Below, one piece after another: positions 9,381 to 18,414 of a stretch of DNA of 64,000 nucleotides; the first letter of the stretch is position 1, and each line of letters opens with the position of its first letter. The notes under the pieces are model-generated. The model was not told where the DNA came from, did not search any database, and saw nothing but the letters and a program-made list of their open reading frames with translations. The DNA is from Microbispora siamensis (GTDB taxonomy: Bacteria; Actinomycetota; Actinomycetes; Streptosporangiales; Streptosporangiaceae), in the NCBI RefSeq assembly GCF_016863095.1, contig NZ_BOOF01000011.1, forward strand, positions 1 to 64,000. The letters run 5' to 3'. The translations under genes were made by a program, and so were the position numbers.

Positions 9381-10070
9381 TCACAGGGCCGTACGCGCCT
9401 GTTCCACGTGCCGCGCGATGCCCAGAGCGCCGCTCTCCTCCGCGAGGGCGGCCGCCTCGTCGAGCAGCCGCAGGGCATCGTCCCTGCGGTCCTCGGCGGC
9501 GGCGATGTAGGCCAGCCCGACCAGGTTGGCGGCGACACCCGGATGGAAGCCGAGCTCCCGGCGCAGCCGCACCGACTCCTCCAGCCGGTCCCGCGCCGCC
9601 TCCAGCCGCCCGGCCCTGTGCTCCGCGATGCCCAGGTGCCTGAGCGCGTAGGACATCGTCAGCCTGTCGCCGGCCCTCGCCGCGAGCTCATGCGACCGCC
9701 GGAAGGCGGGCCCGGCCGCGTCGTCGTCGTCCCGTACGACCTGGTGGAAACAGCCGACCCAGAAGAGCGCCTCGCCCTCGCCGCGTACGTCGCCGAGCCG
9801 CCGGTAGAGGTCGGCGGCCCGCTCGAACAGCTCGAGCTCGCGGGGGTCCTCCACACGGTGTTCGAGGAACCGCGCATGGACGACGCGGCCGCGGGCCAGC
9901 GCGAGACCCGCCTCGACCGCGCCGATGTCCCGTCCCGTTCCCGCCGTGGCGAGGTCGGCTTCCACCGCGTCCAGCTCCCGGTCGGCCTCGGCGAGAGCCG
10001 AGGAGTCGCCGCCGAAGACCGCCTGCTCGTAGAGAACCCTGGCCCGTTCGAGTCGTACGTCGCCGCTCAT
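9381..10070 (-). CDS. Tetratricopeptide-repeat protein
   Basis: All-helical protein of 229 residues made of about five TPR-like helix pairs (for example ALFWVGCFHQVVRDD, YALRHLGIAEHRAG and LVGLAYIAAAEDR). It has no signal peptide or catalytic domain and probably acts as a protein-binding scaffold in the cytoplasm. ATG 10070 (MSGDVRLERAR) is chosen because the sequence turns low-complexity and non-helical if the frame is extended upstream. It is divergent from the D-serine-dehydratase-like operon (108-bp gap); no functional tie is evident. Confidence 0.75.
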   Translation of the reverse strand: MSGDVRLERARVLYEQAVFGGDSSALAEADRELDAVEADLATAGTGRDIGAVEAGLALARGRVVHARFLEHRVEDPRELELFERAADLYRRLGDVRGEGEALFWVGCFHQVVRDDDDAAGPAFRRSHELAARAGDRLTMSYALRHLGIAEHRAGRLEAARDRLEESVRLRRELGFHPGVAANLVGLAYIAAAEDRRDDALRLLDEAAALAEESGALGIARHVEQARTAL

Positions 10071-10178
10071 CCCGATTCCATTCGTGATCACCGCGGTGCG
10101 AGGTCGCGAGTCTACCCCCGCCGTGGTGGTCCAGTACGATCCACAAGGTGGTCTGAACCGGGACAACGAGGGGGCGGC

Positions 10179-11417
10179 GTGGGTTTCGCGGACGGCCCCC
10201 GGCATGACACACCGCGAGGGCTCCCGGAGATCGTCGTCGACGCGCGTACCCGGGGTTTCCTGTGGCCGGGTGAGCCGATCGGCGGCCGTGAGTTCGCCGA
10301 GGCCCGGCACTCCCTGTTCGACGGCACGTTCACCTGGCCGGTGATGACGGCGCGGCGCTCGGCCCTCGACCACAACATCGCGACGCTGGCCCGCTTCGCG
10401 GACCGGCACGGGCTGGCCTTCGCGCCGCACGCCAAGACCACGATGTCGCCGCAGCTCGTGCGGGCCCAACTCGACGCCGGGGCCTGGGGGGTCACCGCCG
10501 CCACGCCGGGCCAGGTGCTCGTCCACCGCTCCTTCGGCGTCCCCCGCGTGCTGCTGGCCAACGAGATCTTCGACCGCGGCGCGCTGCGCTGGCTGGCCGG
10601 CGAGATCGCGAGCTTCGACTTCCTCTGCTACGCCGACTCCGTCGAGGGCGTGCGCGTGCTCGACGAGATGGCCGGCGACGTACCGTTCCGCGTGCTGGTC
10701 GAGCTGGGCCACCCGGGCGGCCGGTCCGGCTGCCGCGGGCAGGACGAGCTGCTGGCGGTGGCCCGCGCGGCGCGGGAGGCCAGGGGGACCGAGCTGGCCG
10801 GGGTCGCCGGATACGAGGGGACCCACCACGAGGCCGCCGAGGTGCGCGGATTCCTGCGCGACCTGGCCCACGCGGCGCGGACGCTCGCGCCGGAGGTGGC
10901 CGGCTCCATGGTGGTCTCCGCCGGGGGCAGCTCGTGGTTCGACCTGGTGGCCGAGGAGCTCGCGCCGCTGACCGGGGAGCTGGGCGCGACCGTGGTGCTG
11001 CGCAGCGGCGCCTACATCGCCCACGACGACGGCTACTACCGGGAGCACACGCCGTACAACCGGCTGGAGGGCGAGCTGCGCCCGGCGCTGGAGGTCTGGG
11101 CCCAGGTCCTGTCCGTGCCCGAGCCCGGTCTCGTGCTGGCCGGCATGGGCAAGCGGGACGTCCCGTACGACATCCACCTGCCGTTCCCCAGGGCCGTACG
11201 GCGCGGCGGCCGGGGCCCGGCCGAGCCGCTGGCCGGGGTGACGGTCGTCAAGGTGCAGGACCAGCACGCCTATCTCAGCGGCGACGCCGGGCTGCGCCCG
11301 GGAGACCTGGTGGCGTTCGGGCTGTCCCATCCGTGTACGGCCTTCGATAAATGGCGCGTCATCCCCGTGGTGGACGACGACGACATCGTGATTGATTTGA
11401 TCAATACGTGTTTCTGA
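10179..11417 (+). CDS. PLP-dependent D-serine dehydratase / D-threonine aldolase-like enzyme (DSD1 family)
   Basis: Fold-type III PLP enzyme, 412 residues, with an alanine-racemase-like N-terminal barrel. The PLP lysine is K86 in APHAKTTMSP. The C-terminal metal site is His384 and Cys386 in LSHPCTAFDKW, the His-x-Cys pair of zinc-dependent D-serine dehydratases (D-threonine aldolases have His-x-Asp). It likely deaminates a D-hydroxy-amino acid to a 2-oxo acid and ammonia through an enamine. The GTG at 10179 is preceded by an ACGAGGGGG ribosome site; upstream in-frame sequence is antisense to the TPR gene. RidA follows 13 bases later, which fits because RidA clears the reactive enamine/imine intermediates of such enzymes. 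Confidence 0.85.
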   Translation: MGFADGPRHDTPRGLPEIVVDARTRGFLWPGEPIGGREFAEARHSLFDGTFTWPVMTARRSALDHNIATLARFADRHGLAFAPHAKTTMSPQLVRAQLDAGAWGVTAATPGQVLVHRSFGVPRVLLANEIFDRGALRWLAGEIASFDFLCYADSVEGVRVLDEMAGDVPFRVLVELGHPGGRSGCRGQDELLAVARAAREARGTELAGVAGYEGTHHEAAEVRGFLRDLAHAARTLAPEVAGSMVVSAGGSSWFDLVAEELAPLTGELGATVVLRSGAYIAHDDGYYREHTPYNRLEGELRPALEVWAQVLSVPEPGLVLAGMGKRDVPYDIHLPFPRAVRRGGRGPAEPLAGVTVVKVQDQHAYLSGDAGLRPGDLVAFGLSHPCTAFDKWRVIPVVDDDDIVIDLINTCF

Positions 11418-11430
11418 TGGAGCGGTGACA

Positions 11431-11817
11431 ATGGCTGGCAAGCAGGAGATCCGTACGACCGCCGGGGCCGCGCCGATCGGCGCCTACTCGCAGGGGCTCG
11501 TGGTGGGCGACTTCCTCTACACCTCGGGAATGGGGCCGCTCGACCCCGAGACCGGCGAGGTCGTGGGCGACGACGTGGCCGCCCAGACGCACCGGACGAT
11601 GCGCAACCTCGGGGCGGTGCTGGAGGCCCACGGCCTGACGTTCGACGACGTGGTGAAGGCGACGGTCCACCTGCAGAACCTGAAGGAGGACTTCGCCGCG
11701 TTCAACGAGGTCTACCAGTCCTACTTCACCCGGCCCTACCCGGTGCGCACCACCGTGGGCTCCGATCTCATGGACATCCTCGTCGAGATCGACTTTGTGG
11801 CGTACGCGGGCCGCTGA
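11431..11817 (+). CDS. ridA: RidA family enamine/imine deaminase
   Basis: Small trimeric-type RidA (YjgF/YER057c/UK114) protein, 128 residues, hydrolysing enamine or imine intermediates released by PLP deaminases. It shows the N-terminal APIGAYSQG, the central YTSGMGP, R106 in RPYPVRTTV (the substrate-carboxylate arginine) and E119 in LVEIDF. ATG 11431 follows a GGAGCGG ribosome site; the upstream in-frame GTG 11425 is also possible. It lies between the PLP enzyme and a co-directional unknown gene with a two-base gap, so the three form an operon. Confidence 0.92.
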   Translation: MAGKQEIRTTAGAAPIGAYSQGLVVGDFLYTSGMGPLDPETGEVVGDDVAAQTHRTMRNLGAVLEAHGLTFDDVVKATVHLQNLKEDFAAFNEVYQSYFTRPYPVRTTVGSDLMDILVEIDFVAYAGR

Positions 11818-11819
11818 CG

Positions 11820-13016
11820 ATGGACAGCGCCCTGTACGTCTTCGTCGAGGACCTGCGCGCCGAGGGCGTGCGAGGGCTGCTCGACCGGGCCTCGGCGTAC
11901 GGCGTGCGAGGCGTCGCGGTGGCCGCGGCCTACCACCAGGCCAGGGACGTGACCCCGCACGGGGCGTCGCGGCTGACGCTGCGCCGCGACGGCGTCCACT
12001 TTCCCCCGCCGGACGACCTGTTCGGCGGGCTGCGCCTGACCGCGCCCGTGCAGCCCGGGGCGGAGGACCGGCCGCTCGACGAGCTCCGCCGGGCCTGCGC
12101 CGACCGGGGGATGCGGCTGCACGGCTGGACGGTGTTCCTGCACAACGCCACCCTCGGCCTGGCCCACCCCGACGTGACGGTGGAGAACTGCTTCGGCGAC
12201 CACGGCTCCCCGGCCGACCTGTGCCCCTCGCACCCCGACGTACGGGCGTACGCGGTGGCTCTGGCCCGGGCCGTCGCCCGGCAGGGAGTGGACACGGTCG
12301 TGGCCGAATCGCTGCACTTCGGGGCCTTCGCGTACGAGCGGTGCCAGGTGGCGCTCGGCCCCATGGACGCCTTCCTGTTCGGCCTGTGCTTCTGTGCCCA
12401 CTGCATGCGCCGGGCCGCCGACCTCGGGGTGAACGCCGAGGTGGCCAGGCAGGAGTGCGCCAGGATCGTCGGGGGCGTGCTCGACGGCGATCCCCCCGCC
12501 GAGGGCGAGGTCACGCGGGCGGCGCTGACGGCCTACGCCGGTCCCGAGGCGGTGGCGTACGCGCGGGCCCGCTCCGAGAGCGTCACGTCGCTGGTGGGGG
12601 AGGTCGCGGCGGCGGTGACGGCCGAAGGCGCGCGGCTGACGTTCATGGACGCGACGGGCGCGGCCAAGGGCTACGCCCACGGGCTGCCCTCGGCCGGGCT
12701 GGCCGCGCACGACTCCTGGCAGCTCGGGATCGACCTGGTGGCGCTCGGCGACCTGGTCCCGTCGTTCGCGGTCCTCGGATACGCCAGGGACCCCGCCCGG
12801 GTGGCCGACGACGTCGCGGCCTACCGGCGCTCGGTGGGCAAGAACCCCGAGCTGAGGGTCGTGCTGCGCCCGGGCGCTCCGGACACCGACTCCGCCGAGC
12901 GGCTGGCCGCCAAGGTCCGCGCGGCCCGTACGGCGGGGGCCGGGGCCACCGACTTCTACGCGTACGGCCTGGCGCCCTTCGAGGCGCTCGGCCGCATCAC
13001 CGAGGCGCTCGCCTGA
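11820..13016 (+). CDS. Unknown protein of the D-amino-acid operon, barrel-like with a CFCAHC motif
   Basis: I do not recognise the family with certainty. The 398-residue protein has no signal peptide or membrane segment and alternates hydrophobic strands with helices in a way that resembles a TIM barrel, including a VVAESLHFGAF strand with an acidic residue at its end. Cysteines cluster in LCFCAHCMRR (about residues 195-204), a pattern also met in some glycosidase-like barrels, where it could bind metal. It starts two bases after the RidA stop, so it is translationally coupled and probably acts on the same substrate or intermediate. Confidence 0.7.
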   Translation: MDSALYVFVEDLRAEGVRGLLDRASAYGVRGVAVAAAYHQARDVTPHGASRLTLRRDGVHFPPPDDLFGGLRLTAPVQPGAEDRPLDELRRACADRGMRLHGWTVFLHNATLGLAHPDVTVENCFGDHGSPADLCPSHPDVRAYAVALARAVARQGVDTVVAESLHFGAFAYERCQVALGPMDAFLFGLCFCAHCMRRAADLGVNAEVARQECARIVGGVLDGDPPAEGEVTRAALTAYAGPEAVAYARARSESVTSLVGEVAAAVTAEGARLTFMDATGAAKGYAHGLPSAGLAAHDSWQLGIDLVALGDLVPSFAVLGYARDPARVADDVAAYRRSVGKNPELRVVLRPGAPDTDSAERLAAKVRAARTAGAGATDFYAYGLAPFEALGRITEALA

Positions 13017-13076
13017 AGCCGGAATCGCCGGCTCTCGCCTGGCCGGGGCTGTGAGCGGCGGCCGGTGCGCCGGGTG

Positions 13077-13730
13077 TCACGGCCGGTCGGTCTGTTCGTG
13101 CCGCTGGACCAGGGCGTCCGTGAGGACGGCCAGACCTGCGGCGACCCGCGCGGTGTCGCACTCGCGTAGCACGGCGGTGACGTGCTCGGCGGCCAGCGGG
13201 GCGAGCAGCGCGTGGGCGAGATAGTCGGCGTCCGCGCCGGGGCGCGCCTCGGCCAGCAGGATCGCCAGGTGGCGGTGCCAGAAACGGTAGGAGCCGATCC
13301 GATACCGGGCGCCGGGGCTGGCGGTCTCGGAGACGCGCAGCAGATCGAGGTGTTCGAAGAGGTAGCCGGCGTAGGCCTCGACGAACGCCCGCACCCGATC
13401 GCCGGGTGACGCGCCGGGCCCCAGCGGCGGCGGCCCGGACAGGATCCGCTCCTGCAGTTCCCGTTCCTTGTCGTCGAGCAGGGCCGCCACGAGTCCCGAC
13501 TTGTCCCCGAACCGGCGGAAGAGTGTGCCCTTGCCCACCCCGGCCTCCGCCGCCACCGCGTCCATCGAAACGGCTTCGACGCCGTGCTCCCGGAACAGCT
13601 TCGCCGCCGCCTCCAGCACCCGCCGCCGGTTACGGGCCGCGTCCGCGCGTTCACGAGGTGGGTCTCCCAGCAGGGAGACGAGATCCCTTGACGAACCGGA
13701 CTGCGGTCCGGTAGTTTCCGAGCTGTTCAC
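13077..13730 (-). CDS. TetR-family repressor of the rhodanese gene
   Basis: TetR-type regulator, 217 residues. An N-terminal helix-turn-helix (about residues 35-80; RRRVLEAAAKLF, VSMDAVAAEAGVGKGTLFRRFGDK) is followed by an all-helical ligand domain. The start is taken as GTG 13730. No ribosome site precedes it, but a good promoter places transcription start at or next to this GTG, so the mRNA is probably leaderless. Both predicted operators lie at this end of the gene, one inside the first codons, indicating autorepression together with control of the divergent rhodanese gene. A ligand such as a sulfur or electrophilic stress signal is a guess from the target. Confidence 0.88.
   Translation of the reverse strand: MNSSETTGPQSGSSRDLVSLLGDPPRERADAARNRRRVLEAAAKLFREHGVEAVSMDAVAAEAGVGKGTLFRRFGDKSGLVAALLDDKERELQERILSGPPPLGPGASPGDRVRAFVEAYAGYLFEHLDLLRVSETASPGARYRIGSYRFWHRHLAILLAEARPGADADYLAHALLAPLAAEHVTAVLRECDTARVAAGLAVLTDALVQRHEQTDRP
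13695..13712. promoter_or_regulatory. TetR operator 1
   Basis: ACCGGACTGCGGTCCGGT: perfect 7-bp arms (ACCGGAC/GTCCGGT) with a 4-base spacer. It lies within the first codons of the TetR gene. A near-copy lies 39 bp away, in front of the rhodanese gene. Confidence 0.8.
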
Positions 13731-13733
13731 ACA

Positions 13734-13751
13734 ACCGGACTGTAGTCCAGT
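13734..13751. promoter_or_regulatory. TetR operator 2
   Basis: ACCGGACTGTAGTCCAGT matches operator 1 at 15 of 18 positions. It covers the predicted -10 element of the TetR gene and lies just upstream of the rhodanese ribosome site, so one bound repressor could block both directions. Confidence 0.8.
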
Positions 13752-13767
13752 TACTTGGAGGACGCAA
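13739..13767 (-). promoter_or_regulatory. Predicted promoter of a leaderless tetR transcript
   Basis: On the minus strand, TTGCGT (13762-13767) and TACAGT (13739-13744) are separated by 17 bases, and the GTG start at 13730 begins about nine bases after the -10 element. This fits a leaderless mRNA and would explain the missing ribosome site. The promoter overlaps TetR operator 2. Confidence 0.5.
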
Positions 13768-14105
13768 TGACCGCTCTCATCAGCAGGGACGAGCTCAAGG
13801 CCGCCATCGACGCCGGGACCGTCACCGTCGTCGACGCGCTGGGCGGCGACTACTACGCGCAGCAGCACCTTCCGGGAGCGATCCCGCTGACGGAGGCCGA
13901 GGTCGCCGACCGGGCCGCCGAACTGCTGCCGGACAAGAACGCCGCGATCGTCACCTACTGCTCGAACCCCTCCTGCCCCAACAGCCAGGCCGTGGCCAAC
14001 CGGCTGACCGCGCTCGGATACACCGACGTGCGCAAGTATCGGGAGGGCATTCAGGACTGGGTCGAGGCCGGTCTGCCGGTCGAGTCGCTGACCACGGCGT
14101 CCTGA
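13767..14105 (+). CDS. Single-domain rhodanese-like sulfurtransferase
   Basis: Cytoplasmic rhodanese domain of 112 residues. It shows the substrate-loop strand VVDALGGDYY, HLPGAIPL (the conserved H-x-P-G-A of rhodaneses) and the catalytic loop YCSNPSCPNS with the likely persulfide cysteine C65 and a second cysteine C70. Such proteins carry sulfane sulfur in detoxification or sulfur relay. ATG 13767 follows TTGGAGGA at good spacing. Expression is probably controlled by the divergent TetR repressor. Confidence 0.88.
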   Translation: MTALISRDELKAAIDAGTVTVVDALGGDYYAQQHLPGAIPLTEAEVADRAAELLPDKNAAIVTYCSNPSCPNSQAVANRLTALGYTDVRKYREGIQDWVEAGLPVESLTTAS

Positions 14106-14118
14106 TCGATCCGGCCGT

Positions 14119-15114
14119 TCAGGCGGAGCCCCGGACGACGAGCTCGGTGGGGAGGATCACCGGGTCGGCCGGGCCGTCCTTGAACAGGCCCAGCAGCAGC
14201 CGGACCATCGCGGCGGCCTGCTCGATGATCGGGTGCCTGATCGTGGTCAGCGGGGGCTCGGTGTAGCGGGCCGCCTCGATGTCGTCGAACCCGACGACCG
14301 CCACGTCGTCCGGCACCCGCCGGCCCGCCTGGCGCAGGGTCTGCAGTGCCCCGATGGCCATGAGGTCGTTGGCGACGAAGACGGCGTCCAGGTCCGGGTC
14401 GTCCTGCAGCAGGTGGCGCATGGCGACGGCGCCGGACTCGCGGGTGAAGTCCCCGACGGCGACGATCGACCGCCGGTCGGACTCGCGCAGCGCGTCGCGG
14501 TAGCCCTTGAGCCGGTCCTGGCCGCCGATCATGTCCTGCGGCCCGGCGATCGTGGCGATGCGCCGCCGCCCGCTGTCCAGCAGGTGGCGCACCGCCTTCA
14601 CCGCGCCGCCCACGTTGTCGTTGTCCACGTACGGCAGGGGCACCGGCACGGCCGGCCTGCCGTACGAGACGACGGGGACGCCCATCCGCGCGATGGCGGA
14701 GGGCAGCGGGTCGGCGCCGTGCATCGAGATCAGCATGACCCCGTCGACGTGGCCGCTGGCGATGTAGCGCTCGATCCTCGCGTGGCTCTGGGCCGAGCCG
14801 CCGAGCATGAGCACGACCTGCTTGTCGGCGGCCTCGAGCTCCAGGCTGGCAGAGCGGATGACCGTGGAGAACATCGGGTCCTCGGAGAAGACCCTGGTCG
14901 GCGGCTCCGACACGACCAGCGCGATCGAGTCGGTCCGCTGGGTGACGAGACTGCGCGCCGCCGAGTTGGGGACGTATCCCAGCTCGTCCACGGCGCGCAT
15001 CACGGCATCCCTGATCTGCGGTGTCACCGTCATCTGCCCGTTGACGACCCGGGAGACGGTGGCGCGGGAGACCCCTGCCCGCGCCGCCACCGCCTCCAGA
15101 GTGGGTCGTTTCAT
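14119..15114 (-). CDS. LacI-family repressor of the beta-glucoside locus (CebR/CelR-like)
   Basis: LacI-type regulator of 331 residues. The N-terminal helix-turn-helix and hinge (TLEAVAARAGVSRATVSRVV, then ELGYVPNSAARSLV) are close to what I recall of Streptomyces CebR and Thermobifida CelR, followed by a periplasmic-binding-like sugar domain (1 IALVVSEP to the FDDIEAARYTEPPLTTI end). The gene starts immediately after the GH1 stop and is the last gene of the transporter operon. Its expected operators, TGGGAGCGCTCCCA-like, are found before the binding-protein gene and before the GH16 gene. The inducer is probably a beta-linked disaccharide (cellobiose, laminaribiose or similar). Confidence 0.88.
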   Translation of the reverse strand: MKRPTLEAVAARAGVSRATVSRVVNGQMTVTPQIRDAVMRAVDELGYVPNSAARSLVTQRTDSIALVVSEPPTRVFSEDPMFSTVIRSASLELEAADKQVVLMLGGSAQSHARIERYIASGHVDGVMLISMHGADPLPSAIARMGVPVVSYGRPAVPVPLPYVDNDNVGGAVKAVRHLLDSGRRRIATIAGPQDMIGGQDRLKGYRDALRESDRRSIVAVGDFTRESGAVAMRHLLQDDPDLDAVFVANDLMAIGALQTLRQAGRRVPDDVAVVGFDDIEAARYTEPPLTTIRHPIIEQAAAMVRLLLGLFKDGPADPVILPTELVVRGSA

Positions 15115-16502
<1,388 letters not shown>

Positions 16503-16506
<4 letters not shown>

Positions 16507-17327
16507 CCCTTAACAGCTCCCTGCATGATGCCTCCGATGATCTGTTTGCCGAGCAGGACGAAGATGAGCACCAGCGGCAGGGTCGCCACCGCCGTGCCCG
16601 TGAGGCCGAGCGTGAAGTCCCGCACGTAGCCGCTGGCGAGCTGCGACAGCGCGACCTGCACAGTGGGATTGTCCGGGGTGAGGACCACCAATGGCCAGAA
16701 GTAGTCGTTCCAGGCGGTCATGAACGTGAGCATGCCGAGCACCGCCGCCGCGGGCCGCGCGGCCGGGAGCACGACGTGCCAGAACAGCCGGGCCGTGCTG
16801 CACCCGTCGATCCGGCCCGCCTCCAGCAGCTCGGTCGGCAGCGCGCGGCTCAGGTACTGCGTCATGAAGAACACGCCGAACGCGTTGACCAGCGCCGGGA
16901 CGATCACGGCGTACATCGTGCCGGTCCACTCCAGCTTGATCATCAGCATGTAGAGCGGGATGATGCCGAGCTGCGTCGGGACCATCATCGTCACGACGGT
17001 CATCAGCAGGAGCACGTTGCGCCCGCGGAAGCGCAGCTTGGCGAACGCGAAGCCGGCCAGGGTGGAGAAGAACATCACCGACACCGTGATCGTCCCGGCG
17101 ACGACGAACGAGTTGAGCAGCGCCAGCGCGAACGGCGCGGTGTCGAAGACCCGCTGCACGTTGGCGAAGAAGTTGCCGCCGGGCAGCAGCGGCGGCGGCA
17201 CCTCGGCCAGCGCCGCGTTGTCGTGCGAGGCGACGATCACACTCCAGTAGACCGGGAACGCCGAGAAGAACGCCACCGCCACCAGGGTGAGATAGGTGAG
17301 CGGATGCCCACGCAGCGCTCTAAGCAT
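16503..17327 (-). CDS. Sugar ABC transporter permease, CUT1 MalG/CebG-like
   Basis: Inner-membrane permease of 274 residues with six predicted membrane helices. The EAA loop that docks the ATPase is visible as [10 protein letters not shown] with the following LP (about residues 165-190). It pairs with the upstream MalF-type permease, whose gene it overlaps by 8 bases, and its stop overlaps the GH1 start. No ATPase gene is present; CUT1 systems of actinomycetes usually share a distant MsiK ATPase, which I infer here. Confidence 0.92.
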
Positions 17328-18342
17328 CGAGGCCTCCCCGCATGCGCCGTACGACGAGATAGTTGAACGCCACGACCACGACCACGAGCAGGAACATCAT
17401 CCACGCCGCCGCCGAGGCGTAGCCGAACTCGAAGCTGCGGAAGCCCTTCTCGTACAGGTAGAGGGCCAGGGTCTGGAACTGGCGGTCGGTGCCGCCCGTG
17501 GCCGCCGCGCCGTTGCTGACCTGCGCGCCGAACAGCAGCGGCTCGGCGATGATCTGCATCGACCCGATGGTGGTGACGATGACGGTGAAGATGACGGTCG
17601 GCCGGATCATCGGGAGCGTGATGCCCCACAGCTGCTTGAGGCTGGACGCGCCGTCGAGGGTCGCCGCCTCGTAGATCTCCTTCGGCACGGCCTGCATGGC
17701 GGCGAGGTAGATGAGCGCGTTGTAGCCGGTCCACCGCCACATGATCATCACGGCGATGGCGACGTGCGAGGTGGCCACGCCCGCCTGCCAGTTGATCCGG
17801 CCGAACCCGAGCCCGTCGAGCACCAGGTTGATCAGCCCGAAGTCGCGCCCGAAGAGCTGGCTGAAGATGACCACCACGGCCACGACGCTGGTCACGTTGG
17901 GCAGCAGGAGCGTGATGCGGAACAGCGTCTGTGCCCGCAGCGGCCGGTTCAGCAGGTGTGCCAGCACGAGCGCGAGCAGCAACTGCGGCACCGCGGACAG
18001 GACGCCGATCGACAGCGTGTTGAACGCCGCGTTCCAGAAGTAGCCGTCGGCGAACAGCGCCTTGTAGTTGTCCAGGCCGATGAACGGGTTGTCGCTGCTC
18101 AGCAGGTTCCAGTCGTGCAGCGACACCCAGGCCGTGTAGATGAGCGGGAAGACGCCGAAGGCCGCGAAGAGCAGGAAGAACGGCGCGACGTACGCGTACG
18201 GCGAGGCCTGCCGGTCCAGCCGGTGCAGGCGGGAGCGCCAGCCCGACGCCGCTCGCGTGCGCGCCGGCGGGTGCACGGTGGACGGGGGGCCGCCGGGGGA
18301 GGGCGCCACGGTCCGCAGGGACCCGCCCGGGGGTGATGCCAT
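17320..18342 (-). CDS. Sugar ABC transporter permease, CUT1 MalF/CebF-like
   Basis: Inner-membrane permease of 340 residues: a Pro/Arg-rich cytoplasmic N-terminus of about 45 residues, then six to seven membrane helices. The EAA motif is EIYEAATLDGASS with ITLP after it (about 225-250). It forms the heterodimeric channel with the next gene. A strong RNA hairpin lies between this gene and the upstream binding-protein gene and probably sets the expression ratio. Confidence 0.92.
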   Translation of the reverse strand: MASPPGGSLRTVAPSPGGPPSTVHPPARTRAASGWRSRLHRLDRQASPYAYVAPFFLLFAAFGVFPLIYTAWVSLHDWNLLSSDNPFIGLDNYKALFADGYFWNAAFNTLSIGVLSAVPQLLLALVLAHLLNRPLRAQTLFRITLLLPNVTSVVAVVVIFSQLFGRDFGLINLVLDGLGFGRINWQAGVATSHVAIAVMIMWRWTGYNALIYLAAMQAVPKEIYEAATLDGASSLKQLWGITLPMIRPTVIFTVIVTTIGSMQIIAEPLLFGAQVSNGAAATGGTDRQFQTLALYLYEKGFRSFEFGYASAAAWMMFLLVVVVVAFNYLVVRRMRGGLDA

Positions 18343-18358
18343 GGGAGATCCTCCTCTG

Positions 18359-18405
18359 GGCAGGGCCCCCGCAGCGGATCGCGCGGATCGTCCGGGGGCC
18401 CTGCC
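18359..18405 (-). terminator. Stable hairpin between binding-protein and permease genes
   Basis: Perfect 13-bp arms, GGCAGGGCCCCCG (18359-18371) and CGGGGGCCCTGCC (18393-18405), with a 21-base loop. It lies within the 72-bp gap between the binding-protein stop and the first permease start and has no T run. Such hairpins act as partial terminators or 3'-end protectors that leave more mRNA for the abundant binding protein than for the permeases. Confidence 0.7.
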
Positions 18406-18414
18406 TGCGACGGA

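Noticed and set aside
9408-10178. Upstream extension of the DSD1-type gene to a 669-residue protein
   Set aside because: The extension is antisense to the TPR gene and has no domain; GTG 10179 has a ribosome site and starts the homologous region.
13077-13868. Longer TetR protein starting at 13868
   Set aside because: The added N-terminus reads through the rhodanese coding region and both operators, and shows no helix-turn-helix-family sequence.
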